This document shows, one piece after another, positions 8,028-16,466 of a stretch of DNA of 39,130 nt; the stretch's first letter is position 1; every line of letters starts with the position of its first letter. Under the pieces are notes generated by a model. That model was given only the letters and a program-made list of their open reading frames with translations. It did no database searches and was not told where the DNA came from. Source of the stretch: Actinomycetes bacterium (GTDB lineage: Bacteria; Actinomycetota; Actinomycetes; DATJPE01); NCBI GenBank assembly GCA_035506535.1, contig DATJPE010000069.1, positions 1-39,130 of the forward strand. Reading direction: 5' to 3'. The position numbers were made by a program, and so were the translations under genes.

Positions 8028-8709
8028 CCTTCTGCACCTTGGGCATGCGGACGTTCTTGGGCAGCGGCCCCTTGGGGACCGGCAGCTGGCCGCGCTGGCT
8101 GTCCAGCGCCTTCAGGCGGTAGTTCAGCTCGGTCACGTCGGCGGGACGAAGGACGCGGGGCAGTCGGATGACCGTGCGGTGCAGCTTGCGCAGCGGGACT
8201 TGGCCCTCGCCATCACCCATGAGGATCTCGTGCACGGGCGCGTCCGGCGCGACGCGCTGGACCCGGCGGCGCTCGGCGGTCAGCAGGTTCGTCGCGCTCG
8301 TCGGCCGGCCCTCCGCGACCAGCACGATCCCGGGGCGCCCGGTGACCCGGTGCACGAGGTCCTGGCCCTTGGTGACCGCGACGGCCGGGGAGACGGTCCA
8401 GCCCTTGCCGAGGGTGGTCAGCACGGACGCCGCGGCTCCTGGCTGGCCCTCCACGCTTCGGAGCGCGGCGGTCTGCGCGCGACGCCCGAACACGAACAGG
8501 CCGGTGACCACCCCAGCGGTCAGGCCGAGGATGCCGAAGGTCCACGGGTTGCCGATGACGAAGCCGAGCCCGAGCAGGACGGCGAAGACCCCCAGCCCCG
8601 CCCCGATCGCGAACAAGGGCATCCGCGGGTCGACCTTGCGGGTCATCGTCCAGGCGGCACGCAGCTGTCCGAACCGGCCGGGACGGTCCGATGGGGTCTT
8701 CTTGGCCAT
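8023..8709 (-). CDS. DUF4191 family membrane protein
   Basis: A 228-residue protein of the DUF4191 family, of unknown function. It starts with a basic region (MAKKTPSDRPGRFGQLRAAW), then two adjacent membrane segments (PLFAIGAGLGVFAVLLGLGF and WTFGILGLTAGVVTGLFVFG, about residues 31-75), then a soluble domain with GKGWTVSPAVAVTKGQDLVH and GRPGIVLVAEG. It lies 9 bases downstream of lipA on the same strand and is almost certainly co-transcribed with lipB-lipA, as in mycobacteria and streptomycetes. This conserved link suggests, but does not show, a role near lipoate or glutamine metabolism. Confidence 0.9.
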   Translation of the reverse strand: MAKKTPSDRPGRFGQLRAAWTMTRKVDPRMPLFAIGAGLGVFAVLLGLGFVIGNPWTFGILGLTAGVVTGLFVFGRRAQTAALRSVEGQPGAAASVLTTLGKGWTVSPAVAVTKGQDLVHRVTGRPGIVLVAEGRPTSATNLLTAERRRVQRVAPDAPVHEILMGDGEGQVPLRKLHRTVIRLPRVLRPADVTELNYRLKALDSQRGQLPVPKGPLPKNVRMPKVQKG

Positions 8710-8718
8710 GCCCGAAGC

Positions 8719-9660
8719 CTACGCGGAGGCGCGGCCCGGCTCGCGCCGCGCGAGCGCCTGGGCGAACAGCCGGCCGGCCCGATAGGAGGATCGGACCAGC
8801 GGACCGCTGAGCACGCCGAGGAAGCCGATCTCCTCGGCCTCGTTCCGCAGCTCCACGAACTCCTCGGGACGCACCCAGCGCTCGACCGGGTGGTGCCGGG
8901 GGGAGGGCCGCAGGTACTGCGTGATCGTCAGCAGGTCGCAGCCGGCGCTGCGCAGGTCGCGCATAGCCTGCGTGACCTCCTCGCGCTGCTCGCCCAGACC
9001 GAGGATGAGGTTGGACTTCGTCACGAGCCCGTACGCCCTCGCGGCCGAGAGCACCGAGAGCGACCGGTCGTAGCGGAACGCCGGGCGAATCCGCTTGAAG
9101 ATGCGTGGAACCGTCTCCAGGTTGTGCGCCAGCACCTCCGGGCGGCTCGAGAAGACCTCCTCGAGCTGCTCGGGAACGGCGTTGAAGTCCGGCACCAGCA
9201 CCTCGACGCCGGTGCCGGGGTTGTGCGCGTGCACCTGGCGCACCGTCTCGGCGTACAGCCACGCACCGCCATCGGGAAGGTCGTCGCGGGCGACACCGGT
9301 GATCGTGGCGTAGCGCAGCCCCATCGAGGCCACCGACTCCGCCACCCGGCGCGGTTCGTCACGGTCGAGCTCGGCCGGCTTGCCGGTGTCGATCTGGCAG
9401 AAGTCACAGCGCCGGGTGCACTGCTCGCCCCCGATGAGGAACGTCGCCTCGCGATCCTCCCAGCACTCGTAGATGTTGGGGCAGCCCGCCTCCTCGCAGA
9501 CCGTGTGCAGACCCTCGCGCTGCACCAGGTCCTTGAGCGCGGTGTACTCCGGACCGGTGCGCAGCCGGGTGCGGATCCACTCGGGCTTGCGCTCGATCGG
9601 GGTCTGGGCGTTGCGGACCTCCAGGCGCAGCATCCGCCGGCCTTCCGGGGCGACGGTCAT
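8719..9660 (-). CDS. lipA: Lipoyl synthase
   Basis: Radical SAM enzyme that inserts two sulfur atoms into protein-bound octanoyl groups, giving the lipoyl cofactor of 2-oxo-acid dehydrogenases and the glycine cleavage system. It has 313 residues. Two cluster motifs are visible: the auxiliary-cluster cysteines in [12 protein letters not shown] and the radical-SAM CxxxCxxC in CTRRCDFC, followed by [13 protein letters not shown] and [14 protein letters not shown] typical of LipA, and the C-terminal RSSYRAG with the essential Arg-Ser-Ser. The ATG at 9660 overlaps the lipB stop (ATGA), indicating translational coupling. Its substrate protein SucB is encoded at 34.4-36.1 kb. Confidence 0.97.
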   Translation of the reverse strand: MTVAPEGRRMLRLEVRNAQTPIERKPEWIRTRLRTGPEYTALKDLVQREGLHTVCEEAGCPNIYECWEDREATFLIGGEQCTRRCDFCQIDTGKPAELDRDEPRRVAESVASMGLRYATITGVARDDLPDGGAWLYAETVRQVHAHNPGTGVEVLVPDFNAVPEQLEEVFSSRPEVLAHNLETVPRIFKRIRPAFRYDRSLSVLSAARAYGLVTKSNLILGLGEQREEVTQAMRDLRSAGCDLLTITQYLRPSPRHHPVERWVRPEEFVELRNEAEEIGFLGVLSGPLVRSSYRAGRLFAQALARREPGRASA

Positions 9661-10322
9661 CGCGTCACCGGTTGGCTCAGGGCGTCGAGGAGGCGCTTCT
9701 CGACGAAGGGGCGGGCTTCCGTGACGGTCACGTCGCGCCCGAGCTCGGCGGACAGCGACGTGACTCCGGCGTCGCTGATCCCGCAGGGGACGATCCGGTC
9801 GAACCAGGTGAGGTCGCAGTCGCAGTTGAGCGCGAAGCCGTGCATGGTGACGCCCTTGGCGACGCGGACCCCGATAGCGGCGACCTTGCGGTCGGGGCCG
9901 TGCGCGTCGGCGCCGACCCACACCCCGCTGCGTCCCTCGACCCGGGTCGTGGAAAGGCCGAGGTCGGCGCAGGCCTCGATGAGGGCGCCTTCCAGGCTGC
10001 GCACGTACGCGACGACGTCGACCGGGTCGGCCAGGCGCACGATCGGGTAGCCGACGAGCTGTCCCGGTCCGTGCCAGGTGATCTTGCCGCCACGGTCCAC
10101 GTCCACGACCGGGGTGCCGTCGAAGGGCCGCTCCGCAGCAGCCGTCCGTCGTCCCGCTGTGTAGACCGGCTGGTGCTCCAGGAGCAGCAGCGTTTCCGGG
10201 GCGAACCCCTCGACCACGGCCGCGTGCGTGCGGCGCTGCTCGTCCCAGCCCGCGGTGTAGTCGACGTACGCCGGGCCGAAGCCGAGCTCGACCACGCGCA
10301 TCGGGTCGCGAGCTGACGACAT
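9657..10322 (-). CDS. lipB: Lipoyl(octanoyl) transferase
   Basis: Transfers octanoyl groups from acyl carrier protein to the lipoyl-domain lysines, the step before LipA. It has 221 residues. Conserved parts are [14 protein letters not shown] (about 45-58), [16 protein letters not shown], the acceptor-lysine region [20 protein letters not shown], and the catalytic cysteine in [11 protein letters not shown]. The ATG at 10322 ([14 protein letters not shown]) is preferred over the open extension to 10445, which adds unconserved residues and runs under the neighbouring intergenic region. In other actinobacteria the next gene upstream is the TIGR01777 oxidoreductase; here that gene is about 23 kb away at 33.4 kb, so the lipB promoter side is a breakpoint of conserved order. 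Confidence 0.96.
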   Translation of the reverse strand: MSSARDPMRVVELGFGPAYVDYTAGWDEQRRTHAAVVEGFAPETLLLLEHQPVYTAGRRTAAAERPFDGTPVVDVDRGGKITWHGPGQLVGYPIVRLADPVDVVAYVRSLEGALIEACADLGLSTTRVEGRSGVWVGADAHGPDRKVAAIGVRVAKGVTMHGFALNCDCDLTWFDRIVPCGISDAGVTSLSAELGRDVTVTEARPFVEKRLLDALSQPVTR

Positions 10323-10450
10323 GACACCCAGCGTAGGAGGTCCCGCGTGCCGCCCGGACCGCCATGGGGGTCTAGGTTGCTGCCGGGGACCTCCCACCGG
10401 CAGTCGCGGGAGGCCTCCTTCCGGTCCGCCCAGCCTCGAGGTCACGCGTC

Positions 10451-11581
10451 ATGGCACAGAACTCGGCCACCCCCACCCGCAAGGCCCGCGCGGCCGTCCG
10501 GTCGGCGCTGCGCCGCCTGCCGGCTCCACGGGACCGGGCGGCGCTCGAGGTGCTGCACGGCATGCGGACCCTGGTGACCGGCCAGGCCCCACGCCCCGAG
10601 CCCAAGCCCCAGTCCTCCCCCACGTCAAAGCCGGAGCCGGGCGCCGAGCCGGCGCCCCTCGAGCCGGGGCCCAGGACCTATGGCCTCGTGCCCGGGCCTC
10701 CCGTCCCCAAGCCGCCGGCCCTGCCGCCGGACACGGTGCGCGCCGAGTTCCCGCAGATGGTCGAGAAGTCCTCGGTCCGGTCGATGTACACCGCCGGTAC
10801 GAACCCGATCCGCTATGACGTCGCCCTCTTCGAGCAGCTGAACAAGGAGTACGAGGACCACCCTCTCGTGCCCGCTCCGCGCAGCTTCGAGCCGAAGAAC
10901 ATGGCGGCCGACGCGCGCCGGCGAATCGACTGGACCCAGCGCTTCATCGACCTGCGCGACCAGAGCGTGCTGGAGATCGGTTGCGGCCAAGGCTACGAGG
11001 CCTACGTGCTGGCGCACGACTACGGGGCCACCGTCCACGGGGTCGACGTCGTGGAGTACGCGACCTGGCCGCAGCTCGCCTCGGCGGAGCTGAGCTTCGT
11101 CTTCGCGGACATGGCGGAGGACAACCCCTTCCCGGAGAACACCTTCGATCGCGTCGTGTCGTACACGGTCTGGGAGCACGTGGTCCACCCCCGCCGCATG
11201 CTCCAGGAGACGTACAAGGTGATGAAGCCGGGTGGCCTCGCCCTCATCCGAGCGAATCTCTACGCCGGCCCGAAGGCTTCGCACCGCTACCGGGACATCT
11301 ACTTCCCCTGGCCGCACCTGCTCTTCTCCGACGACGTGATCTCGGACTGGTACGTCAGCAAGGGCCTGCCGCCCCGCGGCGTCGCGTGGGTGAACCGGCT
11401 CTCGTGGGGTCACTACGAGCGCTACATCGCCGAGATCGGCTTCCGGTTGCGCCACCTGTCGTTCTCGTCCAGCCCGTTCGACGAGGAGTTCTACCGGCGC
11501 TTCGAGGACGTCCTGGGCCGGTTCCCCGTCGAGGACCTGAAGCGAGACTTCTTCAACGTGGTGCTGGAGAAGCCGATCTGA
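10451..11581 (+). CDS. Class I SAM-dependent methyltransferase with proline-rich N-terminus
   Basis: A 376-residue protein. The first 95 residues are basic and then proline-rich (PRPEPKPQSS, PPVPKPPALPP) and probably unstructured. The methyltransferase fold starts around residue 160: motif I is VLEIGCGQG (173-181), the second-strand acidic residue is in VHGVDVV, and the later motifs are PFPENTFDRVVSYTVWEH and YKVMKPGGLALI. The closest resemblance by eye is to the Methyltransf_11 group (UbiE/biotin-type or sugar/lipid methyltransferases). GAGG lies 9 bases before the ATG. It is divergent from lipB with a 128-base gap and is the first gene of the extra segment. The substrate is not evident. Confidence 0.8.
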   Translation: MAQNSATPTRKARAAVRSALRRLPAPRDRAALEVLHGMRTLVTGQAPRPEPKPQSSPTSKPEPGAEPAPLEPGPRTYGLVPGPPVPKPPALPPDTVRAEFPQMVEKSSVRSMYTAGTNPIRYDVALFEQLNKEYEDHPLVPAPRSFEPKNMAADARRRIDWTQRFIDLRDQSVLEIGCGQGYEAYVLAHDYGATVHGVDVVEYATWPQLASAELSFVFADMAEDNPFPENTFDRVVSYTVWEHVVHPRRMLQETYKVMKPGGLALIRANLYAGPKASHRYRDIYFPWPHLLFSDDVISDWYVSKGLPPRGVAWVNRLSWGHYERYIAEIGFRLRHLSFSSSPFDEEFYRRFEDVLGRFPVEDLKRDFFNVVLEKPI

Positions 11582-11612
11582 GCCCGCGACGCATGCCGCA
11601 CGCGACGGCGGA

Positions 11613-12338
11613 TCACGCGATCGGTCCCGGCTCGAGACGGGCCTCGACCACGGTGCCGTCGTCTCCTCGCGCCACGCGGTAGGCGGCCGAGGTGGTGTCC
11701 GGCGAGTCGGCGACGACGCGAACCGCGTCGGTGCCCTCGAACAGGATCCCGATCCCGTCGTCGGTGGCGTAGGACACGGGCAGGACCTCGTCGGCCACCA
11801 GCTGCTGCAGCACGGGGCGACGCTGCTCCTCCACGTCGTAGTGCACGCCGCACCCGTACGGCAGCAGCCCCAGGCCGTTGGTCACCGGCCGCAGCGTGGG
11901 CCCGAAGGAGTCCGTCGGCCCCCCGACGTGCCAGCAGATCGCGCCAGCGCTGACCCCGGACAGCACGACGCCCGACTCCCAGGCCTGCCGCATCAGCGTG
12001 TCGACGCCGTGCACGGCCCAGACCGCGAGCAGGTTCGCGACCGACCCGCCCCCGACCCAGATCACGTCGGCCCCGAGCAGGGCCTCCTCCGGCTCGACGT
12101 TCGGCTGGCTGAACAGCTCGAGGTGGCCGACGTCCACCGACCAGCCGCGAAAGGCGCCATAGGTCCTCGACACGTAGCCACGGTCGTCACCCGAGGCGGT
12201 GAGGACGAACGTCAGCCGCGGCCGGTCCTTGCCGGTCAGCCGCAGTGCCTCCGCGACGCAACCGCCTGGGACCATCACGCCCCAGCGGTCGGTCGGCAGG
12301 AACCCGCCGCTGGTCGCCAGGATCCTCGGGGTCGGCAC
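11613..12338 (-). CDS. Peptidase S51 / cyanophycinase-like protein
   Basis: A 241-residue protein of the S51 family (dipeptidase E, cyanophycinase), which has a glutamine-amidotransferase-like fold with a serine nucleophile. The nucleophile elbow is GVSAGA with Ser130. WVGGGSVANLL at 94-104 is the conserved glycine-rich strand-loop, and HYDVEEQRRPVLQQL carries the likely catalytic His. The start is a GTG at 12338. Members cleave Asp-X dipeptides or related peptides, and the exact substrate cannot be told here. It is convergent with the methyltransferase (31 bases between stops). No cyanophycin synthetase is nearby. Confidence 0.8.
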   Translation of the reverse strand: MPTPRILATSGGFLPTDRWGVMVPGGCVAEALRLTGKDRPRLTFVLTASGDDRGYVSRTYGAFRGWSVDVGHLELFSQPNVEPEEALLGADVIWVGGGSVANLLAVWAVHGVDTLMRQAWESGVVLSGVSAGAICWHVGGPTDSFGPTLRPVTNGLGLLPYGCGVHYDVEEQRRPVLQQLVADEVLPVSYATDDGIGILFEGTDAVRVVADSPDTTSAAYRVARGDDGTVVEARLEPGPIA

Positions 12339-12467
12339 CCGCGCAGCCTACGGTCACCTCGCCGCCGGTCGAGAGTGTCCTCCGGGGCTGTCCCGCGGAG
12401 GCGCTCGCTCCCGGCGGCCTGTGGACAGGGTCCGCGGGGGCGGCCTCGCGCCCGGCAGGCTGGCCGG

Positions 12468-13439
12468 ATGGCACGGATGCGGGGGAGCCGGCCGCCGGTC
12501 CCGCTCGAGCAGCTCGGCCGGCCCCTCACCGCCGCCGAGGCGGTCGGGGTGATCGTCGCGATCGGCGGCGCGCTCGCCGCGCTGCATGCGACAGGCCGCG
12601 GACACGGCGCCGCGGAGCACGTCGCGGTGGACGCCCGCGGAGCGGCGTTCCTGCTGCAGCCCGCGACCGGGGGAGAGCCGGCGGACGACGTACGCGCGCT
12701 CGCCCGCCGCGTCGAGTCGTGCGTCGGGCCCAGCCCCGAGCTGCTTCGCCGGCTGCTCGCCAGCGCCCGCTGCACCGATCCCGCGGGACGGCCGGGTGCC
12801 GCAGAGCTCGTCGACCTGGCTCGCCGAGTCACCCGGCCGCTGCCCGTGACCTTGCCGTCCGGGCGCGTGCCGGCCCGGTGGGCGTCCGCCGTCCCCGTGG
12901 CCCTCCTCGGACTCGCCCTCGCCATCGCCCTCGGGCGCGCGAGCGCGGGCGGTCCCTCGCCCCCGGCGTCGCTCCCATCGTCCGTCGGACCGACGTCCTC
13001 GGCCATCTCCTCCAGCGCCGCGTCGTCCGGCCGCTCGGCAGCGGCGCCTGTGGCTGACGTGCCCTGGGCCGTCGTGCTGCTCTCCCAGGACCGGGCCCGG
13101 GCACGAGCCTGGGCGAGCGGTACCCGGGCTGCGCTGGCGGGGGCCGACGTCGCGGGCGGGCCGGCGTACGCCCACGACGTCCGGCTCGTGACCCGCCTGC
13201 GGGGGGACGACCTGCGTGCGCACGGGTGGGCGCCGCGGATCGAACGCGTCGTCGTGGTCGGCCGCACCGGGCGACGCGTCGTGCTGCGCGTCCTCGACCG
13301 GCTGCCGTCGTACGTGCTGACGCAGGGCGGCGTCACCGTGCGCCGGGCGCCGGCGCGTGGCCGGACGTGGTGGCGCATCGAGCTCCGTCGGGTGGAGGGT
13401 GGGTGGCGAACCTGGTCCGTCGCCCGGGAAGGGGAGTGA
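12468..13439 (+). CDS. Membrane protein with a degenerate, kinase-C-lobe-like N-terminal region
   Basis: A 323-residue protein with no family recognised with certainty. Residues 18-120 resemble the C-lobe of a Ser/Thr kinase: ALAALHATGRGHGAAEHVAV stands where kinases have the LH...HGD..N catalytic loop, DDVRALARRV where they have the D-V-W-S-L helix, and DPAGRPGAAEL where they have the DP..RPSA motif. The catalytic Asp/Asn and a DFG motif are absent, and there is no N-lobe. A single membrane helix (about 139-158, VPVALLGLALAIALGRA) and a Ser/Pro-rich linker follow, then a probably extracytoplasmic domain (about 195-323) of alpha/beta character. The stop overlaps the next start by one base (TGATG), so it is coupled to the acyl-CoA synthetase gene. 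Confidence 0.65.
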   Translation: MARMRGSRPPVPLEQLGRPLTAAEAVGVIVAIGGALAALHATGRGHGAAEHVAVDARGAAFLLQPATGGEPADDVRALARRVESCVGPSPELLRRLLASARCTDPAGRPGAAELVDLARRVTRPLPVTLPSGRVPARWASAVPVALLGLALAIALGRASAGGPSPPASLPSSVGPTSSAISSSAASSGRSAAAPVADVPWAVVLLSQDRARARAWASGTRAALAGADVAGGPAYAHDVRLVTRLRGDDLRAHGWAPRIERVVVVGRTGRRVVLRVLDRLPSYVLTQGGVTVRRAPARGRTWWRIELRRVEGGWRTWSVAREGE

Positions 13440-15325
13440 TGTCCGACTACTGGACCGCCTATGCCGAGAGCCTCGCCGACCCCGACGGCTTCTGGGGCAA
13501 GCAGTCGGCGCTGGTCGACTGGGTACGCCGGCCCGAACGCATCCTCGACGACCGCTCGGCGCCCCTGTTCCGGTGGTTCACCGGCGGGCGTCTCAACACC
13601 TGCGCCAACGCCCTGGACCGCCACGTCGCTGCCGGGCGTGGTGACCAGACGGCGATCATCTACGACAGCCCGGTCACGGGGTCACGCGCCCGCCTGAGCT
13701 ACGCAGAGCTGCTGGACCAGGTCGAGCGCTTCGCCGGGGTCCTGCGCTCTCTCGGCGTCGGTCACGGCGATCGCGTCGTCGTGTACATGCCGATGATCCC
13801 CGAGGCAGCCGTCGCGATGCTGGCGTGCGCCCGTCTCGGCGCGGTGCACTGTGTCGTGTTCGGCGGCTTCGCGGCGCACGAGCTCGCGATCCGCATCGAC
13901 GACGCGCGCCCGTCCGTGCTCGTGGCGGCGAGCTGCGGGGTCGAGCCCGCCCACGTCGTGCGTTACCTCCCGATCGTCGACGCCGCGCTGGAGCAGGCAC
14001 AGTTCCCGCCGCAGCACGTCGTCGTCCTCGAACGCCAGCAGGAGCCCGTGATCCCGCTGCGGGCGAACGTGGTCGACTGGCGCGACGCGATGGCCGCGGC
14101 CGAGCCCGTCGAGGCGGTCCCCGTCGCCGCGACCGACCCGCTCTACGTGCTCTACACGTCGGGGACGACCGGACGACCGCGCGGCGTCGTCCGGGACAAC
14201 GGCGGCCACGCGGTGGCCCTGCGCTGGTCCATGACCAACGTCTTCGGGATCCGACCCGGTGAGACCTGGTGGGCAGCCTCCGACATCGGCTGGGTCGTCG
14301 GTCACTCCTACATCGTGTACGGGCCGCTGCTCACCGGCGCCACCACCGTGGTCTACGAGGGCAAGCCGGTCGGCACCCCAGACGCGGGCGCGTTCTGGCG
14401 CGTCGCCTCCGAGCACGCCCTGGCGGGGATGTTCACCGCGCCGACCGCGCTACGAGCGATCCGTCGCGACGATCCCGAAGGCAAGCGGATCGCCGACTAC
14501 GACCTGTCCGCGCTGCGCGCGATCTTCCTGGCCGGCGAGCGGCTCGACCCCGAGACCTACGAATGGACCGCTCGCCACCTCGGCATCCCCGTCGTCGACA
14601 ACTGGTGGCAGACCGAGACCGGTTGGCCGATCTGCGCCAACCCCCAGGGCATGCCGGGGACGTCGATCCCGATCAAGGCGGGGTCGCCGACCCGGCCGAT
14701 GCCCGGCTACGACGTCCAGGTCCTCGACTCCGATGGCGGGCAGGTCCCGGCCGGGGAGGAGGGATCCATCTGCATCCGGCTGCCGCTGCCGCCCGGGACG
14801 TTGCCCAGCCTGTGGAACGACGACGCCCGCTACATCCGCGACTACCTGACGACCTTCCCCGGGTACTACGCAACCGGGGACGGGGGCCACTTCGACGACG
14901 AGGGACACCTGTTCGTCATGGGGCGGACCGACGACATCATCAACTGCGCGGGGCACCGCCTGTCGACGGGCGCTCTCGAGGCGGTGCTGGCCACCCACTC
15001 CGCGGTCGCGGAGTGCGCGGTCATCGGCGTGCACGACGACATCAAGGGCCAGGTCCCTCGCGGCCTGGTCGTGCTCAAGGCAGGAGCCACCGTCGACGAG
15101 ACCCAGCTCGCTCGCGACCTGGTGGCGCTCGTACGTGACCAAGTCGGGCCGGTGGCCTCACTCAAGCGGGTCGACGTCGTCCCGGCCCTGCCGAAGACGC
15201 GTTCCGGCAAGATCCTCCGGCGGACCATGCGGGGCATCGCGGACGGCCGGGACGAGCCGATCCCCTCCACGATCGAGGACCCGGCGGTGCTCGACCGGAT
15301 CAGGACGACGTTGCTGGCTCCCTAG
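13439..15325 (+). CDS. Propionyl-CoA/acetyl-CoA synthetase (PrpE-like)
   Basis: A 628-residue adenylate-forming enzyme that activates a short-chain carboxylate with ATP and CoA. The phosphate-binding loop is YTSGTTGRPRGVV (239-251) followed by RDNGGH, a form typical of propionyl-CoA synthetases. Other motifs are ASDIGWVVGHSYIVYGPLL, DNWWQTETGWP, YATGDGG, and the catalytic Lys591 in KTRSGKILRR. The ATG at 13439 has GGGAAGGGGAG just upstream. It runs convergent with, and overlaps by 26 bases, the flavin monooxygenase gene. It lies about 1.1 kb from the diol dehydratase operon; if that operon makes propionaldehyde, propionate lost from the compartment could be recaptured here (inference). Acetate or butyrate could also be the substrate. 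Confidence 0.88.
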   Translation: MSDYWTAYAESLADPDGFWGKQSALVDWVRRPERILDDRSAPLFRWFTGGRLNTCANALDRHVAAGRGDQTAIIYDSPVTGSRARLSYAELLDQVERFAGVLRSLGVGHGDRVVVYMPMIPEAAVAMLACARLGAVHCVVFGGFAAHELAIRIDDARPSVLVAASCGVEPAHVVRYLPIVDAALEQAQFPPQHVVVLERQQEPVIPLRANVVDWRDAMAAAEPVEAVPVAATDPLYVLYTSGTTGRPRGVVRDNGGHAVALRWSMTNVFGIRPGETWWAASDIGWVVGHSYIVYGPLLTGATTVVYEGKPVGTPDAGAFWRVASEHALAGMFTAPTALRAIRRDDPEGKRIADYDLSALRAIFLAGERLDPETYEWTARHLGIPVVDNWWQTETGWPICANPQGMPGTSIPIKAGSPTRPMPGYDVQVLDSDGGQVPAGEEGSICIRLPLPPGTLPSLWNDDARYIRDYLTTFPGYYATGDGGHFDDEGHLFVMGRTDDIINCAGHRLSTGALEAVLATHSAVAECAVIGVHDDIKGQVPRGLVVLKAGATVDETQLARDLVALVRDQVGPVASLKRVDVVPALPKTRSGKILRRTMRGIADGRDEPIPSTIEDPAVLDRIRTTLLAP

Positions 15326-16433
15326 CCGCTGACTCGGCGATGTCGTTCGCGATCGCCTTCGCCTCCATGGCGATCTCACGCAGCAGCCCGGCGAGCAGGA
15401 CCTCGATCCCGGCGAAGTACAGGCCCGGCGTCGAGGCGAGGGTCCGCGCCCCGTTCGCCAGCGGCAGCCCGTCCTTGTCCAGCACCCCGAGGTGGCCGAC
15501 GAGTGGCTCGAGCCCAGGCCGGTAGCCGGTCGCGGCCACGACGGCGTCCGGCCGCAGTGTCGAGCCGTCCGCCAGGGCCACCGTACCGTCCTCGATGGCG
15601 GTGACCGCGGGCACGACGGTGATCCGCCCCGCCCGCACCGCGTCGACGAACCCGTGGTCGAGGATGGGGACGGTCTTGCTGCGCAGGAACTGCGTGTAGC
15701 CGTCTCCGGCGGGGGCGGGCAGGCCGAACTCGGCCAGGTCCGGGACGCTGACCTTGCGCAGTGCCGACGACAACGGGTTCATGACCGGCTCGGGGACATG
15801 CCGCAGCGCCACTCCGAGGAGCTGGCTCGGGACACCGAAGGTGTCCCTGCGCACGATGTTCGGAGGGGTGCGCACCGACAGCGTGACCCGCACGCCGGCG
15901 CCCACCAGGTCGACGGCGATCTCGGCCGCGGAGTTCCCCGAGCCGACGACGAGGACGTGCTGCCCGGCGTACGGCGCCGGGTTGCGGTAGGCGGAGGAGT
16001 GCACCAGGGGCAGGCCGGGATCGTCGGCCCAGTCCGGCAGCAGGGGATGGGTGCACAGCCCGGTGGCGACGACGACCGCCGACGCGTCTCGCGGGCCGCC
16101 CGAGGTCGTGAGCCGCCACGCATCGCCCGCGCGGTCGATGCGGGTGACCTCGACACCGAACTCGGGGCGCACCCGGCGGCGCTCGGCGTAGTCGGCCAGA
16201 TAGCGGACCATGCCGTCGCGGGTGACCCAGGAGCCGTACTCGCGGGGGATCGGGTAGCCGGGCATCCCGGACAGCCAGCGGACGGTGTGCAGGGTGAGGC
16301 TGTCGTAGCGGGCGGCCCATGAGGACGCCACGCCGTCGCTTCGTTCGAGGACGTCGGCGTCGACGCCGTGGTCGAGGAGGGTCGCGGCGACGGCCAGCCC
16401 GGCGGCGCCGGCGCCGATGACGACGGGCTTCAT
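15300..16433 (-). CDS. FAD-dependent monooxygenase-like oxidoreductase (FMO/YUCCA-like)
   Basis: A 377-residue flavoprotein. The N-terminal FAD-binding motif is VVIGAGAAGLAVAATLL and the second, NADPH-binding motif is VLVVGSGNSAAEIAVDL (about 171-187). Between them come HTVRWLSGMPGYPIP and YLADYAERRRV, as in class B flavin monooxygenases of the YUCCA/FMO type. ATGYRP near the C-terminus is the usual second flavin motif. The family-typical FxGxxxHxxxY/F fingerprint is partly recognisable in FGVEV...HSSAYRN. It begins 33 bases after the reactivase gene on the same strand and may be the last gene of the diol dehydratase operon. Substrate unknown; an amine or ketone oxygenase or a thioredoxin-reductase-like role are alternatives. 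Confidence 0.8.
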   Translation of the reverse strand: MKPVVIGAGAAGLAVAATLLDHGVDADVLERSDGVASSWAARYDSLTLHTVRWLSGMPGYPIPREYGSWVTRDGMVRYLADYAERRRVRPEFGVEVTRIDRAGDAWRLTTSGGPRDASAVVVATGLCTHPLLPDWADDPGLPLVHSSAYRNPAPYAGQHVLVVGSGNSAAEIAVDLVGAGVRVTLSVRTPPNIVRRDTFGVPSQLLGVALRHVPEPVMNPLSSALRKVSVPDLAEFGLPAPAGDGYTQFLRSKTVPILDHGFVDAVRAGRITVVPAVTAIEDGTVALADGSTLRPDAVVAATGYRPGLEPLVGHLGVLDKDGLPLANGARTLASTPGLYFAGIEVLLAGLLREIAMEAKAIANDIAESAAREPATSS

Positions 16434-16466
16434 CCGGCGGAGCGTACGCCCAGGGTGCTCGGCCCG

